Source: Chthonomonas calidirosea
GTDB lineage: Bacteria; Armatimonadota; Chthonomonadetes; Chthonomonadales; CAJBBX01
Direction: 5' to 3'
Length of the DNA stretch: 64,000 bases
NCBI GenBank assembly: GCA_020722705.1
Contig: DYKI01000001.1
Span: 158,156 to 222,155, forward strand
Shown: in pieces, positions 18,049-28,586 of the stretch
Position numbering within the stretch: the stretch's first letter is position 1
How the letters are laid out: each line of letters begins with the position of its first letter
Notes under the pieces: generated by a model
Told to the model about the DNA's origin: nothing
What the model saw: only the letters and a program-made list of their open reading frames with translations
The model's database searches: none
Program-made: the position numbers and the translations under genes

Positions 18049-18084
18049 GCCTCTCTGACAGTCGCGAACCGGACCGACGTGCCG

Positions 18085-19182
18085 TCATCCGGCCGTGCAG
18101 AGCCGCACGACCAGTTCCTCCAGATTGGCCATGGTATCGGCGCTGCCCGCTTCTTCCCCCTTATTGGCCGCGTCGCATTCGACCAGCAGCCGAACGGCAT
18201 CGGCCAGTTCCTTTCGCGACCATCTCGCCGCATCCCTTGCAAGCGCAGGCGCCTTCCAGGCAAGCGACGCAATGCTGGCTTCCTGAGGCAGATCGTCTCC
18301 CAGGGTTGCCACCGCATCCCTCAACCGATTCGCCGCGATGCCAACCGCCGCAAGCTCCCTGACCTGCCAGAGGAGCCGCAACTGCCGCCCCAGAAGCGCG
18401 ATCAGCTTCGCAGCCAGAGCGGGGGCCTTCGACTCGTATTGCGCCGCACGCCGCAGCAGTACCAGCGCGTCGGCCGTCCGCCGAGCAGAGACAGCGTCTA
18501 TCAGCTTGAACATCACGTCCTCAGGCGCGTGAGCAACGACCGCATCCACATCCCTCACACTGATTGCCGTTCTCTCACCCACGTAGGCGATCAGCTTGTC
18601 CAGACTGTGGCGAACGCCGATCCTGTCCTCCCCGGACACCGTCAGGCGCTGTGCCGCAGGCCTTGCCAGTTCCTTGCCGTGTTGCCGAGCGTATGCGACA
18701 GCCCAGTCCGCCAGTCCCGCGCCGTCCAGGGAGCAGCATCGCACGATCGCGCCTACCTCACGAACCGCTCGATCCACAGCAGCCGTCAGCGCGCTTGCTT
18801 TCGCTCGCCCCCCGCCAACTCCGCGCGCGACGAGGACAAGACACGAAGCAGCAGGCAATGCGGCAATCGCCGCTGCAAGCCGCCCCGCATCCTGCTTGCG
18901 CTCCGGCTTAGCGTACACCTGAGCCTCGGATACGACGACGAGACGCCGCTCCGATATCACCGGGATGCGCTGCGCAGAAGCAAGAATGTCCTGCAGTCCC
19001 GTTGTCGTGGCATCGAGACATTCCCAGTCGAAGTCGCCGATGTCGTCCTTAATCGTCCGCGCTCGGATTGCCTCCACGGCCTCATCTGCCAACTGCTCAT
19101 CGTCGCCGCAGATGATGTAGGCGCGTCCAAGAGGCTCGAGCCAGTTCGGCTGGCTGAGTGCCGTCAACAGGATGTCATTCAT
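18085..19182 (-). CDS. holA: DNA polymerase III delta subunit
   Basis: AYIICGDDEQLADEAVEAIR..., LVVVSEAQ, helical C-terminal region; next to rpsT as in many bacteria. Confidence 0.8.
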   Translation of the reverse strand: MNDILLTALSQPNWLEPLGRAYIICGDDEQLADEAVEAIRARTIKDDIGDFDWECLDATTTGLQDILASAQRIPVISERRLVVVSEAQVYAKPERKQDAGRLAAAIAALPAASCLVLVARGVGGGRAKASALTAAVDRAVREVGAIVRCCSLDGAGLADWAVAYARQHGKELARPAAQRLTVSGEDRIGVRHSLDKLIAYVGERTAISVRDVDAVVAHAPEDVMFKLIDAVSARRTADALVLLRRAAQYESKAPALAAKLIALLGRQLRLLWQVRELAAVGIAANRLRDAVATLGDDLPQEASIASLAWKAPALARDAARWSRKELADAVRLLVECDAANKGEEAGSADTMANLEELVVRLCTAG

Positions 19183-21395
19183 GCCGCTCTCCCCGGAAGC
19201 GCGAGCGCAGGCAGTCGCAGTCCGCGTCGGATGCGCACACCTTTCAAAACCGTCCTGACGAGCGCCGACGCCTCTCGAGCCTCGGCCGCCGAGATCGGGA
19301 CTCCCTCATAGCGCGCAGCGACGACGAGGTGCGTCAGATGGTCCAGCGCAGCCTGCGCTTCGCCAATAGCAACAACGCTCGCCAAGCGCCGAGCAAACTC
19401 GGCCGGCGTTTCGTGAGCGCGCCTGGCAAGCCCTCGACGGCGCAATCGAGCCGACAGTGACGCATACGCTGCGAGAACGGATCGTGCTTCAGCCGTCAGC
19501 CCCGTCGGGTCCACCGCACGACGCCGTCTCCATCGCTTTACGGCCAGTTCCGAGAATGCAACATAGAGAAGCAGAAGGATGCCTCCGCCGATCGCGATCG
19601 GTGGCAAGGCGCCGCGACGCATGATCGCGGCCAAGAAGCCGCCGTTGTCCAGCAGTCCTGTGTCCTGCTCCTGAGGAGTAACGTCTCGAGCGTCGGTCGT
19701 CGCATCGAAGGCAATCCAACCGAACCCGGCAAAGTAGACCTCCGTCCAAAGGTGCTTGTCCCTCTCGCGCACAAGGTACTGCTGGTCCTCTGCATCGAAC
19801 TCCCCGCCAAGGAAGCCGGACGCTACGCGAGCAGGGATTCCCACCGCCCTGCACATGATCGCCAGAGCTGAACCGAAGAGCTTGCACTCGCCTTCGCGCG
19901 TTTCGAACACGAACCTCGCCACCATGTCGGACCCGTCAGCAGGCAGGGCCTCAGCCTTCAGGTTGTAGACGCAGGTGCGCGAGAGATACGCTTTGAGCGC
20001 CTCTACCCGATCGTAGGCAGTCGTGGCATTGCGCGTCACTTGCCGGGCAAGATCACGGATCCGCGCCATCGCGGGAGCGTCAGGCAGAGCCGTGTAGGTG
20101 GCCGCGATCATGGCGGGCACGTCGGCGGATGCCTCGCGGAGGGCATCCGGCGACCACTCTACCACATCAGACTCGACCTCGTAGTACGTCGAAGCGATCC
20201 ATCGGCTCAGCGTTACGCGGCCTGCCTCGTCGGCTGACGCCGTCACGGAGGGTCCAAAGTCGGTTCCGAGCATCAGCCGATACACCCGCGGTTCGGCCGC
20301 CCCATACAGATCAGTGAACCGACCGGCGCCCTCGAGCCGCACGAACTGCCGCAGAGTGTGCGTGGGGCCAGGCGTTTCGTTCAGTTCAGTGCGAGGCACC
20401 ATCACATCGGCCGACCGGCGCATACGCGGGTCGAACATCGAGGATGGAAAACCGCGAGACGGCGAGGGACCGACACGCATTCCGGCATTCAAGGTGGATC
20501 GCCATCCGGAACCCGTGTACGTGTCGAACGTTGCACCGCGCCAGTAGCTCCCATGCTCTGCCCTGACGCGCATCAGGATGGTGTCAGACTCGGTCTCAGG
20601 GCCGGTACCTATGCGCAACTCCGAGCTCTCCGAAACCGAGACCCGTGTCGTCTGCCGTCGGCGATCCGGACCCGTCTCGCTGCCGGCCACGGCATTCAGC
20701 GGCAGCAACTGGGAGCCGACGGCCTGAATCGGCGGCGCGATGAGACGCCCCAGAGCCAGCGCGCCAACGCTGCATGCAGCAACAACATAGAGCTGCCCGA
20801 CGAACATCGCCGACAAACCGGCAGCGTCCCGCGACGGTTTGCGGGCCTCAGCGAACCGCGAATACTGTTCATGCACCACAAGAAACGTGCCAAGGAACAG
20901 GAACACGAGGAACAGCCACATGAACGGCGCTTCGGAATACACTGTGCCTACGAGGCCCATGATGGCCGCAGCGGGCACGCAGGTGAACAGCAGCCACCCT
21001 CGCGAGAGCTGAGCGTAACTCAACAGCACCAGCAGCCAGCAGAGAAACACCCCGAGATCCCGATGAACATCTCCGCTGGACTGGGTCGGGAACAACTGCG
21101 AGCCAAGGCCGCCGGATGATGAACCCAGGGCGGCAACGCCCAGAACGGAACCGACGAAGGCAGCCAGGACCCATCCGGCCAAGCTGTTCGTGCGGGCAAA
21201 GAGGCTTACCGCGAAACCCAGAGCTGACAGAGCGACGACCGTAGGACCAAACAGCGGCTCGTTCAGCTCGAGCCCGAGAATGGCGGCGTAGAACGCGCAC
21301 AGGACGACCCCAAACGCCGCCAGATACATGATCGGACTCGGCGGCGTCTGCGCGGGTTCGTTCCTCGGGGCCGTCGCCAGGGAGTTACCGGGCAT
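19179..21395 (-). CDS. TgpA-like transglutaminase family membrane protein (DUF3488/transglutaminase/DUF4129 type)
   Basis: N-terminal multi-TM region; GECKLFGSALAIMCRAVGIPARVASGFLGGEFDAEDQQYLVRERDKHLWTEVYFAGFGWIAFDAT; C-terminal TM and basic region. Confidence 0.88.
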   Translation of the reverse strand: MPGNSLATAPRNEPAQTPPSPIMYLAAFGVVLCAFYAAILGLELNEPLFGPTVVALSALGFAVSLFARTNSLAGWVLAAFVGSVLGVAALGSSSGGLGSQLFPTQSSGDVHRDLGVFLCWLLVLLSYAQLSRGWLLFTCVPAAAIMGLVGTVYSEAPFMWLFLVFLFLGTFLVVHEQYSRFAEARKPSRDAAGLSAMFVGQLYVVAACSVGALALGRLIAPPIQAVGSQLLPLNAVAGSETGPDRRRQTTRVSVSESSELRIGTGPETESDTILMRVRAEHGSYWRGATFDTYTGSGWRSTLNAGMRVGPSPSRGFPSSMFDPRMRRSADVMVPRTELNETPGPTHTLRQFVRLEGAGRFTDLYGAAEPRVYRLMLGTDFGPSVTASADEAGRVTLSRWIASTYYEVESDVVEWSPDALREASADVPAMIAATYTALPDAPAMARIRDLARQVTRNATTAYDRVEALKAYLSRTCVYNLKAEALPADGSDMVARFVFETREGECKLFGSALAIMCRAVGIPARVASGFLGGEFDAEDQQYLVRERDKHLWTEVYFAGFGWIAFDATTDARDVTPQEQDTGLLDNGGFLAAIMRRGALPPIAIGGGILLLLYVAFSELAVKRWRRRRAVDPTGLTAEARSVLAAYASLSARLRRRGLARRAHETPAEFARRLASVVAIGEAQAALDHLTHLVVAARYEGVPISAAEAREASALVRTVLKGVRIRRGLRLPALALPGRAA

Positions 21396-22623
21396 CTGTC
21401 AGACCCCGTATGGGTTCGGGTATCAGGCGGTGCTGGTCGTTACGACGCAACACTGCCAGGTCTGCCCCCGATCTTCGCAGGCTCATCACGAACTGGTCCG
21501 TCTGATCCTCGCGGGCGTCTCGCTGCCCAGACCACGTGCGGCCGTCCGCATAGATCACCTGAATCCTGAGCCCAGCCGCACCGTACCCGGCGATGGCATC
21601 ACCAATGCGCTCGTCCGGATCACCGGTCAAGAGCACCAGGGTTGTGCCGGCCGGGAGGACTCCGATCCGAGTCGGAAGGACCTCACTCAGCCGCATCTCG
21701 GAGTCGGATTCAACTCTCGCCAGCGCGGAGTATATGCTCAGCAGATGGTCCGTGCCACGCCCGGCGACGCCATCGAGTCCGGTCTCCGATCCGCACACAA
21801 GCATGACGCTGGCTCCCTGGCGGACCGCGAGTTGGGCTATTGAGGCGGCCGCGCGCACCAGATACTCGAAGGAGTTGTTTGGTGCCTTCCCAAAATCGCC
21901 TCCCCTGAACGTATCCAGCGCAATCACCACGCTCAGCGACCGCGCCTCCTCAAACTCGATAACGTGGAGCTCGCCGGTCCTGGCCACCGTCTTCCAGTGC
22001 ATTCGACGCAACGGATCACCCGGCGTGTACTCGCGCACTCCGTCCATATCCACCCCGCTGCCTCGGAATGCGGCAAACGGGATGTCCCTGTGCCCATAGC
22101 GCTCGGCGCCGCTCAGATCGAAGCCCGGGAGCTCCTCGGGAACCGGATAGACTACAAGCTCGCCTGCCGCGGCAAGGGATTTGCGAAACCTCAGGACACC
22201 AAGCGGGTCAAGAGACGAAATCGTGATGCCGGTGAGCGTGTAGACTCCTCGCTTCAGCGACTCGACGTCGTACTCCACGTGGGCTTCGCCGCCGGCCGGC
22301 ACATCGAACGTTATCGGCTTGCTGTCCGACCTTCGGAGCCATCGGGGAAGTGTGTCCTCGACCTGAAGAAACAACCGGGGCCACTTGCCATCGCCGGAAA
22401 CCACCAGCCTGAACGGGACCGAGTCGCCGGCCCACGCCGGAGAGGGCAGCTCGCGGCGGGCGCGCAGACCGCGCAGCGCAAGCCAACCGACCCCCATGGA
22501 TGCCACCGGAAGTGCGAGCAGTACGGCGGCCATGAAGAACATCTGCCAGCCGTTGGCCACCGTGCCGGCAGCAATGAGAAACAGCGCCGTGGTCAGGATG
22601 GCCGTGAGCTTTACGTGTGTCAT
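21385..22623 (-). CDS. DUF58 domain-containing protein
   Basis: TM hairpin, then GSGVDMDGVREYTPGDPLRRMHWKTVARTGELHVIEFEEARSLSVVIALD. Confidence 0.88.
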   Translation of the reverse strand: MTHVKLTAILTTALFLIAAGTVANGWQMFFMAAVLLALPVASMGVGWLALRGLRARRELPSPAWAGDSVPFRLVVSGDGKWPRLFLQVEDTLPRWLRRSDSKPITFDVPAGGEAHVEYDVESLKRGVYTLTGITISSLDPLGVLRFRKSLAAAGELVVYPVPEELPGFDLSGAERYGHRDIPFAAFRGSGVDMDGVREYTPGDPLRRMHWKTVARTGELHVIEFEEARSLSVVIALDTFRGGDFGKAPNNSFEYLVRAAASIAQLAVRQGASVMLVCGSETGLDGVAGRGTDHLLSIYSALARVESDSEMRLSEVLPTRIGVLPAGTTLVLLTGDPDERIGDAIAGYGAAGLRIQVIYADGRTWSGQRDAREDQTDQFVMSLRRSGADLAVLRRNDQHRLIPEPIRGLTDAR

Positions 22624-22643
22624 GGGCTGAGCTTCCCTGACGC

Positions 22644-23591
22644 CTACGGACCAACCGGAACAGGGATACGGCCAAGCACATCCTCGATGCAGTGCCTACC
22701 CTGTGTACCCTTGACACGATATTCCGGTTTCACGATGATCCGATGCGCGAGGGCATCCACCGCACACGCCTTGATGTCATCCGGCGTGACATAGGAGCGC
22801 CCAGCCAGCATCGCCCTGGCCTGACTGAGGTACATCAACCCCAAAGAGCCGCGCGGACTCGCGCCAAGAGCAACGGTCGGAAGGTGGCGGGTCGCGTCAA
22901 CGATCTCGACAATGTACTGCAGCAAGCTCCCATCAACGCGCACATCCCGCACAGCCCGCTGCAGCTCGGTCACCTCGGCGGCGCTCATCACAGGCGTGAT
23001 CGAGTCCACCGGGCGCCCATGCACCTGGCTGTTCATGATGCGCAACTCATCATCGCGTCCCGGGTAGCCCATGGAGATTCGCGCGATAAACCGGTCCAAC
23101 TGAGCTTCGGGGAGCGGATATGTGCCGGACAGTTCTATGTTGTTCTGGGTCGCGATGACGAAGAAGGGCGACGGCAGGGGATAGGTCGTTCCATCCACCG
23201 TGACCTGGCGCTCTTCCATGCACTCAAGGAGAGCCGACTGCGTCTTTGGGGTGGCTCGGTTGATCTCGTCCGCCAGCACGACATTCGCAAAGATAGGACC
23301 GGCTCGAAACTCGAACTCAGACACCTTCTGATTGAAGATGCTCGTCCCGGACACGTCGGACGGCAGCAGGTCCGGCGTGAACTGAATGCGGCGAAACTCG
23401 CAGCCCAGCGAGCGGGCCAGCGCTTTGGCAAGGGTCGTCTTGCCGACGCCGGGGATATCCTCAATCAGCAGATGACCGTCGGCAAGCAGTGCGGCCAATG
23501 CCTCCTCGACCGTGCCTCGCTTGCCCACGATCGCCTTCTCGACGGATTCCACAACGGCCCGTGCCTTGCGGACGAGCTCCTCATTTGCCAA
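22644..23591 (-). CDS. MoxR-family AAA+ ATPase
   Basis: LLIEDIPGVGKTTLAKALARSLGCEFRRIQFTPDLLPSDVSG, LADEINRATPKTQSALLECMEERQVTVDG. Confidence 0.93.
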   Translation of the reverse strand: MANEELVRKARAVVESVEKAIVGKRGTVEEALAALLADGHLLIEDIPGVGKTTLAKALARSLGCEFRRIQFTPDLLPSDVSGTSIFNQKVSEFEFRAGPIFANVVLADEINRATPKTQSALLECMEERQVTVDGTTYPLPSPFFVIATQNNIELSGTYPLPEAQLDRFIARISMGYPGRDDELRIMNSQVHGRPVDSITPVMSAAEVTELQRAVRDVRVDGSLLQYIVEIVDATRHLPTVALGASPRGSLGLMYLSQARAMLAGRSYVTPDDIKACAVDALAHRIIVKPEYRVKGTQGRHCIEDVLGRIPVPVGP

Positions 23592-23744
23592 ACTCCCTAC
23601 CTCCCCTTCACAAGCCTACCTGATGTCTGGACACCGACATTGTCTCATACGCAGCATTGTCGCAGGAATCCGTCACCGATCCGCCGAACTTGTGCACCGC
23701 CCACCCAATCCAGACCGGGCAATCCCACCATCACGGAGTCATCC

Positions 23745-26330
23745 ATGTTCGACTGGACGTCAATAGAGCCACGGTTGCGCCGATTCACAGGAGAGTCGCT
23801 GCGCGAGGTTGCTTTCCCTTTGGGCGGCATCGGAACGGGAACCATCTCCCTCGGAGGTCGCGGCAACCTTCGCGATTGGGAGATATTCAACCGGCCTGCC
23901 AAGGGGCGTCATCTCCCCTTCACGTTCTTCTCCATCCGAACTCAGGTGCCTGGCGCTCCGCCCGTTGCGCGGGTGCTCGAACGTCGCATTCTGCCCCCCT
24001 ATGACTCCGGCTTTGGCTTGCCGACCGGGTTGGTCAGCGGGTTGCCTCGTCTCGAGGAGGCCACCTTCACCGGAGGCTATCCGTTGGCTCGTATTGCTTA
24101 CAAGGACGGCAGACTGCCCCTCGATGTTACGCTGGAAGCGTTCAATCCGTTCATCCCGATGAACGACCGCGACAGCGGCATACCGGTGGCCATCTTCGTA
24201 TGGACCCTCAAAAACGCGGGCAACGATCCGGTGGACGCCGGCATATGCCTGAGCGCACTGAACGCGTGCGGGCTGGACGGAACGGCTGCCCCGGGAAACC
24301 GGCATCATCCCCAGCTTGGCCTCAATCTCAACCGATGGATTGAGGAGCCGTCCCTTCGGGGTATCGCCATGTCAACCGGCAAGTACTCCGATCCCGACGC
24401 CCAGGCGGGTACGATGGCCATCGCCACAACCGCGGCCGATATCACCTACCTGACCCGCTGGGAGCGCGCAGGCTGGTTTGATGATATCCAGAGCTTCTGG
24501 GACGCCTTCTGTGCCGAAGGACGTCTGCCGAATGGACCACACCCGGAAGAACCGTCGCCCGACGGGCAGACCGACGTGGCGTCCTTGAGCGCCCATGTCT
24601 CCGTCGCTCCAGGTGCCTCGGTGGAAATCCCGTTCTTCATCGCGTGGCGCTTCGCCAATCTGCACAACCACTGGAACGCCGAGCAAGCCGTACGCGGGGC
24701 GCGGCTCGGCAACTGGTATGCGACGCAATGGGCGAGTGCATGGGAAGCTGCCCGCTACACTGCTGTCGAGCTGCCCAGGCTCGTCCGAGAGACGCAAGCC
24801 TATTGCGATGCGTTCTTCACCAGCACACTGCCGGATGCGGTGCTCGACGCCGCCTCGGCCAACGTCTCAACGATACGCACAACCACCGCCATCAGGGTCG
24901 AGGACGGGCGCTTCCACGGATTTGAAGGATGCAGCGACAATGTCGGGTGCTGTCCGATGAACTGCACCCACGTTTGGAACTACGCCCAAGCGCTGCCGTT
25001 CCTGTTTCCTGCTCTCGAACGGTCGGTCCGCGAGACGGACTTCCTCCACAACACGCGCCCGTCCGGCGATATGGCATTCCGGACCCTTCTCCCCCTCAAG
25101 GGCTGCCTCTGGGACTTCAAGCCGGCGGCGGACGGTCAGATGGGGACCATCCTGAAGGTGTACCGCGAGTGGCTGCAGTGCGGCGATCTCGAGTTCCTGA
25201 AACGGATGTGGCCGGCAGTCTCACGCGCGCTCGAGTTTGCCTGGTCACCGGGAGGCTGGGATGCCGATCGGGACGGCGTAATGGAGGGCGAGCAGCACAA
25301 TACGTATGACATAGAGTTTCATGGCCCGAACACGATGATGGGCACCCTCTACCTCGCGGCGCTTCGCGCTGCCGAGGAGATGGCCAACGTTCTGGGAGAC
25401 GCCGATCGCGCGGCGCGATACCGCTCCGTCTATGAGGCGGGTCGCGCAAAGCTTCACGACCTCCTGTGGAACGGTTCGTTCTACAAGCAGATCGTGCTGA
25501 GACCCGGCTCGAAACTCGATGATGGCGAGCTTGAGGTCACGTCACCGGCGTTTCCCAGGTACCAGCATGGACACGGATGCCTGTCGGACCAACTGCTGGG
25601 ACAGTGGTTCGCCCGGGTTGTCGGCCTGGGGGACCTGCTGCCCTGTGAATCGGTTCGGCAGACACTCAAGTCCATCCACCGCCACAACTTCAAGAGTGAC
25701 CTGACGGAACATGCCTCGGTTCAGCGGGTCTACGCTCTGAACGACGAGGCTGGTCTGCTTTTATGCACCTGGCCCGACGGCGGCAGGCCGGCGTACCCGT
25801 TCCCCTATGCTGACGAGGTTTGGACGGGCATCGAGTACCAGGCGGCAGCCCACATGATTTACGAGGGTCTGATCGAGGAAGGCCTTCAGATCGTTACGAG
25901 CGTGCGCAACCGACACGACGGAGCGAAACGGAACCCCTGGAATGAGTTCGAGTGCGGTCATCACTACGCGCGCGCCATGTCATCATGGAGCCTGGTTCTG
26001 GCCCTGAGCGGCTACCACTATGATGCAGCGCACGGCGTGCTCATCTTCCGGCCGGTAGTACCCTTGACGTCCTTCCGATGCTTCTTCTCTGCTGGGTCCG
26101 CATGGGGCCGCGTTGAGATCGCCGACGTGGATGGTCGCCCCACTCGACACCTTAACGTGGTCTGGGGCGCGCTGGAACTGCGTCGCCTATCCGTGCCGCC
26201 GGCACCATCGGCTGCCTCATCGGTCACACTCAATGGAGTCCCCGTTTCGGCAGATCCTACTCCCGACGCTGTGGTGTTCGACACGCCTGTCCGCCTGAGC
26301 GCGGGCGATACGCTGACCATATCGGGCTGA
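23745..26330 (+). CDS. GH116-type glucosylceramidase/beta-glucosidase-like glycoside hydrolase
   Basis: FPLGGIGTGTISLGGRGNLRDWEIFNRPAKGR; GCCPMNCTHVWNYAQALPFLFPALERSVRETDF; EGEQHNTYDIEFHGPNTMMGTLYLAALRA. Start at ATG 23745; the longer ORF upstream is antisense to moxR. Confidence 0.85.
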   Translation: MFDWTSIEPRLRRFTGESLREVAFPLGGIGTGTISLGGRGNLRDWEIFNRPAKGRHLPFTFFSIRTQVPGAPPVARVLERRILPPYDSGFGLPTGLVSGLPRLEEATFTGGYPLARIAYKDGRLPLDVTLEAFNPFIPMNDRDSGIPVAIFVWTLKNAGNDPVDAGICLSALNACGLDGTAAPGNRHHPQLGLNLNRWIEEPSLRGIAMSTGKYSDPDAQAGTMAIATTAADITYLTRWERAGWFDDIQSFWDAFCAEGRLPNGPHPEEPSPDGQTDVASLSAHVSVAPGASVEIPFFIAWRFANLHNHWNAEQAVRGARLGNWYATQWASAWEAARYTAVELPRLVRETQAYCDAFFTSTLPDAVLDAASANVSTIRTTTAIRVEDGRFHGFEGCSDNVGCCPMNCTHVWNYAQALPFLFPALERSVRETDFLHNTRPSGDMAFRTLLPLKGCLWDFKPAADGQMGTILKVYREWLQCGDLEFLKRMWPAVSRALEFAWSPGGWDADRDGVMEGEQHNTYDIEFHGPNTMMGTLYLAALRAAEEMANVLGDADRAARYRSVYEAGRAKLHDLLWNGSFYKQIVLRPGSKLDDGELEVTSPAFPRYQHGHGCLSDQLLGQWFARVVGLGDLLPCESVRQTLKSIHRHNFKSDLTEHASVQRVYALNDEAGLLLCTWPDGGRPAYPFPYADEVWTGIEYQAAAHMIYEGLIEEGLQIVTSVRNRHDGAKRNPWNEFECGHHYARAMSSWSLVLALSGYHYDAAHGVLIFRPVVPLTSFRCFFSAGSAWGRVEIADVDGRPTRHLNVVWGALELRRLSVPPAPSAASSVTLNGVPVSADPTPDAVVFDTPVRLSAGDTLTISG

Positions 26331-26432
26331 CGCCCACAGCCGAGGCGGAACACCGGCAAGACAGCAGGCAGGAGTCACCATCCGGATTGGGCGAATAAGG
26401 CGGCATTCCGTATCACACGATAGGAGCGACCA

Positions 26433-27680
26433 ATGAACGACCAGGTTGGCATTACTCCCGAGGAGGAAGATCGCCAGCGGCGACTCGCCTGGTTTCGAGC
26501 AGCGAGGTTCGGCATGTTCATCCACTGGGGCCTGTATTCGCAGCTCGGACGACATGAATGGGTCATGAACCGTGAACGCATCCCGCTCTCGGAGTATGAA
26601 CCGCTGGCCGACACATGGAAACCTCGGCCCGGATGCATCAGGGAGTGGGCCAGGCTCGCGCGCCGAGCCGGCATGCGCTACATGGTGATGACCACCAAGC
26701 ACCATGAGGGGTTCTGCCTGTTCAACTCCTCCCTGACCGATTACTGCGCGCCGAAGCACGGACCGGGGCGCGATCTCGTCGCCGAGTACGTCGAGGCGGC
26801 ACGGGCTGAAGGTCTCCGTGTCGGCTTCTACTACAGCATGATGGACTGGCATCATCCCGACGGAGCCGCGTGCAAGACCGATGAGGCCGCTCGCCGTCGG
26901 TTTGTGGACTACATCCACGGGCAGGTCAGGGAACTCTGCACCAACTACGGCAAGCTCGACATCATGTGGTACGACGTCTCCTGGCCCCTTGATGCCGAAG
27001 GCTGGGAATCCGCCAGGATGAACGCCATGGTGCGAAGCCTTCAGCCCGACATCATCATCAACAACCGCTCTCAACTGCCGGAAGACTTCGGCACCCCCGA
27101 GCAGCATATCACGCCGGAAAAAGGCGGACGGATGTGGGAAGCCTGCATGACCTTCAACGAGTCGTGGGGCTACACGCCGATAGACCGCAAGTGGAAGACA
27201 ACCTGGGACGTGCTCGCCATGCTGCGCCAATGCGCTGCCGGCGGAGGCAACCTTCTCCTGAACATCGGCCCAACACCTGCCGGCGACGTGCCGTCGCCCT
27301 GCGGTCAAGTGCTCGAAGAGGTCGGAGAGTGGCTGGGCAAGTACGGCGACACGATCTATGACGCGACGGACCCCATGCAGCAGGAGTGGTTGATCACCGG
27401 AGCATTCACCCGCAAGGGAGACAAGCTGTACTTCCACTGCAACCGGTGGCCCGGCACCGAACTTGCCATCGGCGGCCTCGTCTGCAAGGTCCTGTCCGCC
27501 CGGATCGTCGGGGGGCCGGAGCTATCGGTCGAGCAAGTGCGCGACCGCCTTGTCCTGCGAGGCTTGCCCGCTGAAGCGCCCGATGCGAACTGCGTTCCCA
27601 TCGAGATGACCTTCACAGGCGAGCCGCGACAGGTTCTCGGCGCAGGGTACGTTCTCATCGGTGACGATCCGTGGAGATAG
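26433..27680 (+). CDS. GH29 alpha-L-fucosidase
   Basis: RFGMFIHWGLYSQLGRHEWVMNRERIP, MTTKHHEGFCLFNS, FYYSMMDWHHPD, LDIMWYDVSWP, GGGNLLLNIGPTPAGDVPS. Confidence 0.9.
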   Translation: MNDQVGITPEEEDRQRRLAWFRAARFGMFIHWGLYSQLGRHEWVMNRERIPLSEYEPLADTWKPRPGCIREWARLARRAGMRYMVMTTKHHEGFCLFNSSLTDYCAPKHGPGRDLVAEYVEAARAEGLRVGFYYSMMDWHHPDGAACKTDEAARRRFVDYIHGQVRELCTNYGKLDIMWYDVSWPLDAEGWESARMNAMVRSLQPDIIINNRSQLPEDFGTPEQHITPEKGGRMWEACMTFNESWGYTPIDRKWKTTWDVLAMLRQCAAGGGNLLLNIGPTPAGDVPSPCGQVLEEVGEWLGKYGDTIYDATDPMQQEWLITGAFTRKGDKLYFHCNRWPGTELAIGGLVCKVLSARIVGGPELSVEQVRDRLVLRGLPAEAPDANCVPIEMTFTGEPRQVLGAGYVLIGDDPWR

Positions 27681-27746
27681 GGCTCCCGTCGGGTAGCATA
27701 CCGGTGGAATCGCCAATCCAGGCCCCGGTCGGGTCGCGATTCGGAA

Positions 27747-28586
27747 GTGCAGGCCACGCCAGAGCAAACCCCGCGCAAGATGCCCATGCAGGTTGATGTA
27801 CCTATCCTGGCCCATCAGCAGGTCGGCGACGAGATCTATCGGCTGACGCTCGAGTCGCGGTCCGTTGCCCACCTTGCACTCCCAGGGCAGTTCGTTCAGG
27901 TGCTCTATCACGACACCTACGGCCCGGCTATGCGCCGCCCATTCAGCATCCATGATGTGGATACTGAAGGCGGTACGTTCCAGATCATCTACGCCGCGCG
28001 CGGCAACTTCACTAAGGGCCTGTCCGGCCTCAGGCCTGGCGATTCCCTCTCGGTTGTTGGTCCCCTGGGACAGAGCTTCAAACTGCTCGATCATCCGGTT
28101 CGGCTGCATGTTGCGGTTGCGGGCGGAGTTGGCGCTCCCCCATTGCATTTCCTGCTGAAGCGAGCCGTCCAAGCAGGGCTCGTCCAGAACCTGTCCGCCG
28201 TGATCGGAGCGCGTTCGGCCCGGCATCTGGTCGTTCCCGATGACTTCGCCAAGCTCGCCATACCCTTGCACATCGCCACGGACGATGGGTCAGCCGGAAC
28301 ACGTGGAACGGTCCTGACCGTGCTCCAACAGATGGACGCCGATCCGGCAGCGACCGCCGTTTACGCATGCGGCCCTGAACCGATGCTGAAGGCTGTTGGC
28401 GCCTACTGCACCGGCCATGGCATCGCGTGTCGCCTATCGCTGGAGACGGTGATGCCTTGCGGGACCGGCGTGTGCATGGGCTGCGTGGTCAAGGTCCGAT
28501 CGAATGCATATGCTGACGGGTTCGAGTATGTCCGGGCATGCTCCGACGGTCCGGTGTTCGATGCCGAGGAGATCGTATGGGACTGA
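27747..28586 (+). CDS. pyrK: Dihydroorotate dehydrogenase electron transfer subunit
   Basis: FAD/NAD-binding reductase fold motifs and C-terminal 2Fe-2S cysteines MPCGTGVCMGCVVK...ACSDGPVFDAEEIVWD. Confidence 0.88.
   Translation: MQATPEQTPRKMPMQVDVPILAHQQVGDEIYRLTLESRSVAHLALPGQFVQVLYHDTYGPAMRRPFSIHDVDTEGGTFQIIYAARGNFTKGLSGLRPGDSLSVVGPLGQSFKLLDHPVRLHVAVAGGVGAPPLHFLLKRAVQAGLVQNLSAVIGARSARHLVVPDDFAKLAIPLHIATDDGSAGTRGTVLTVLQQMDADPAATAVYACGPEPMLKAVGAYCTGHGIACRLSLETVMPCGTGVCMGCVVKVRSNAYADGFEYVRACSDGPVFDAEEIVWD

Noticed and set aside
18079-19311. 410-aa plus ORF opposite holA
   Set aside because: Shadow ORF rich in Arg/Pro/Gln; holA on the minus strand explains the region.
22692-23744. N-terminal extension of the 1212-aa plus ORF
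   Set aside because: Antisense shadow of the MoxR ATPase gene in GC-rich DNA; the GH116 similarity starts at ATG 23745.
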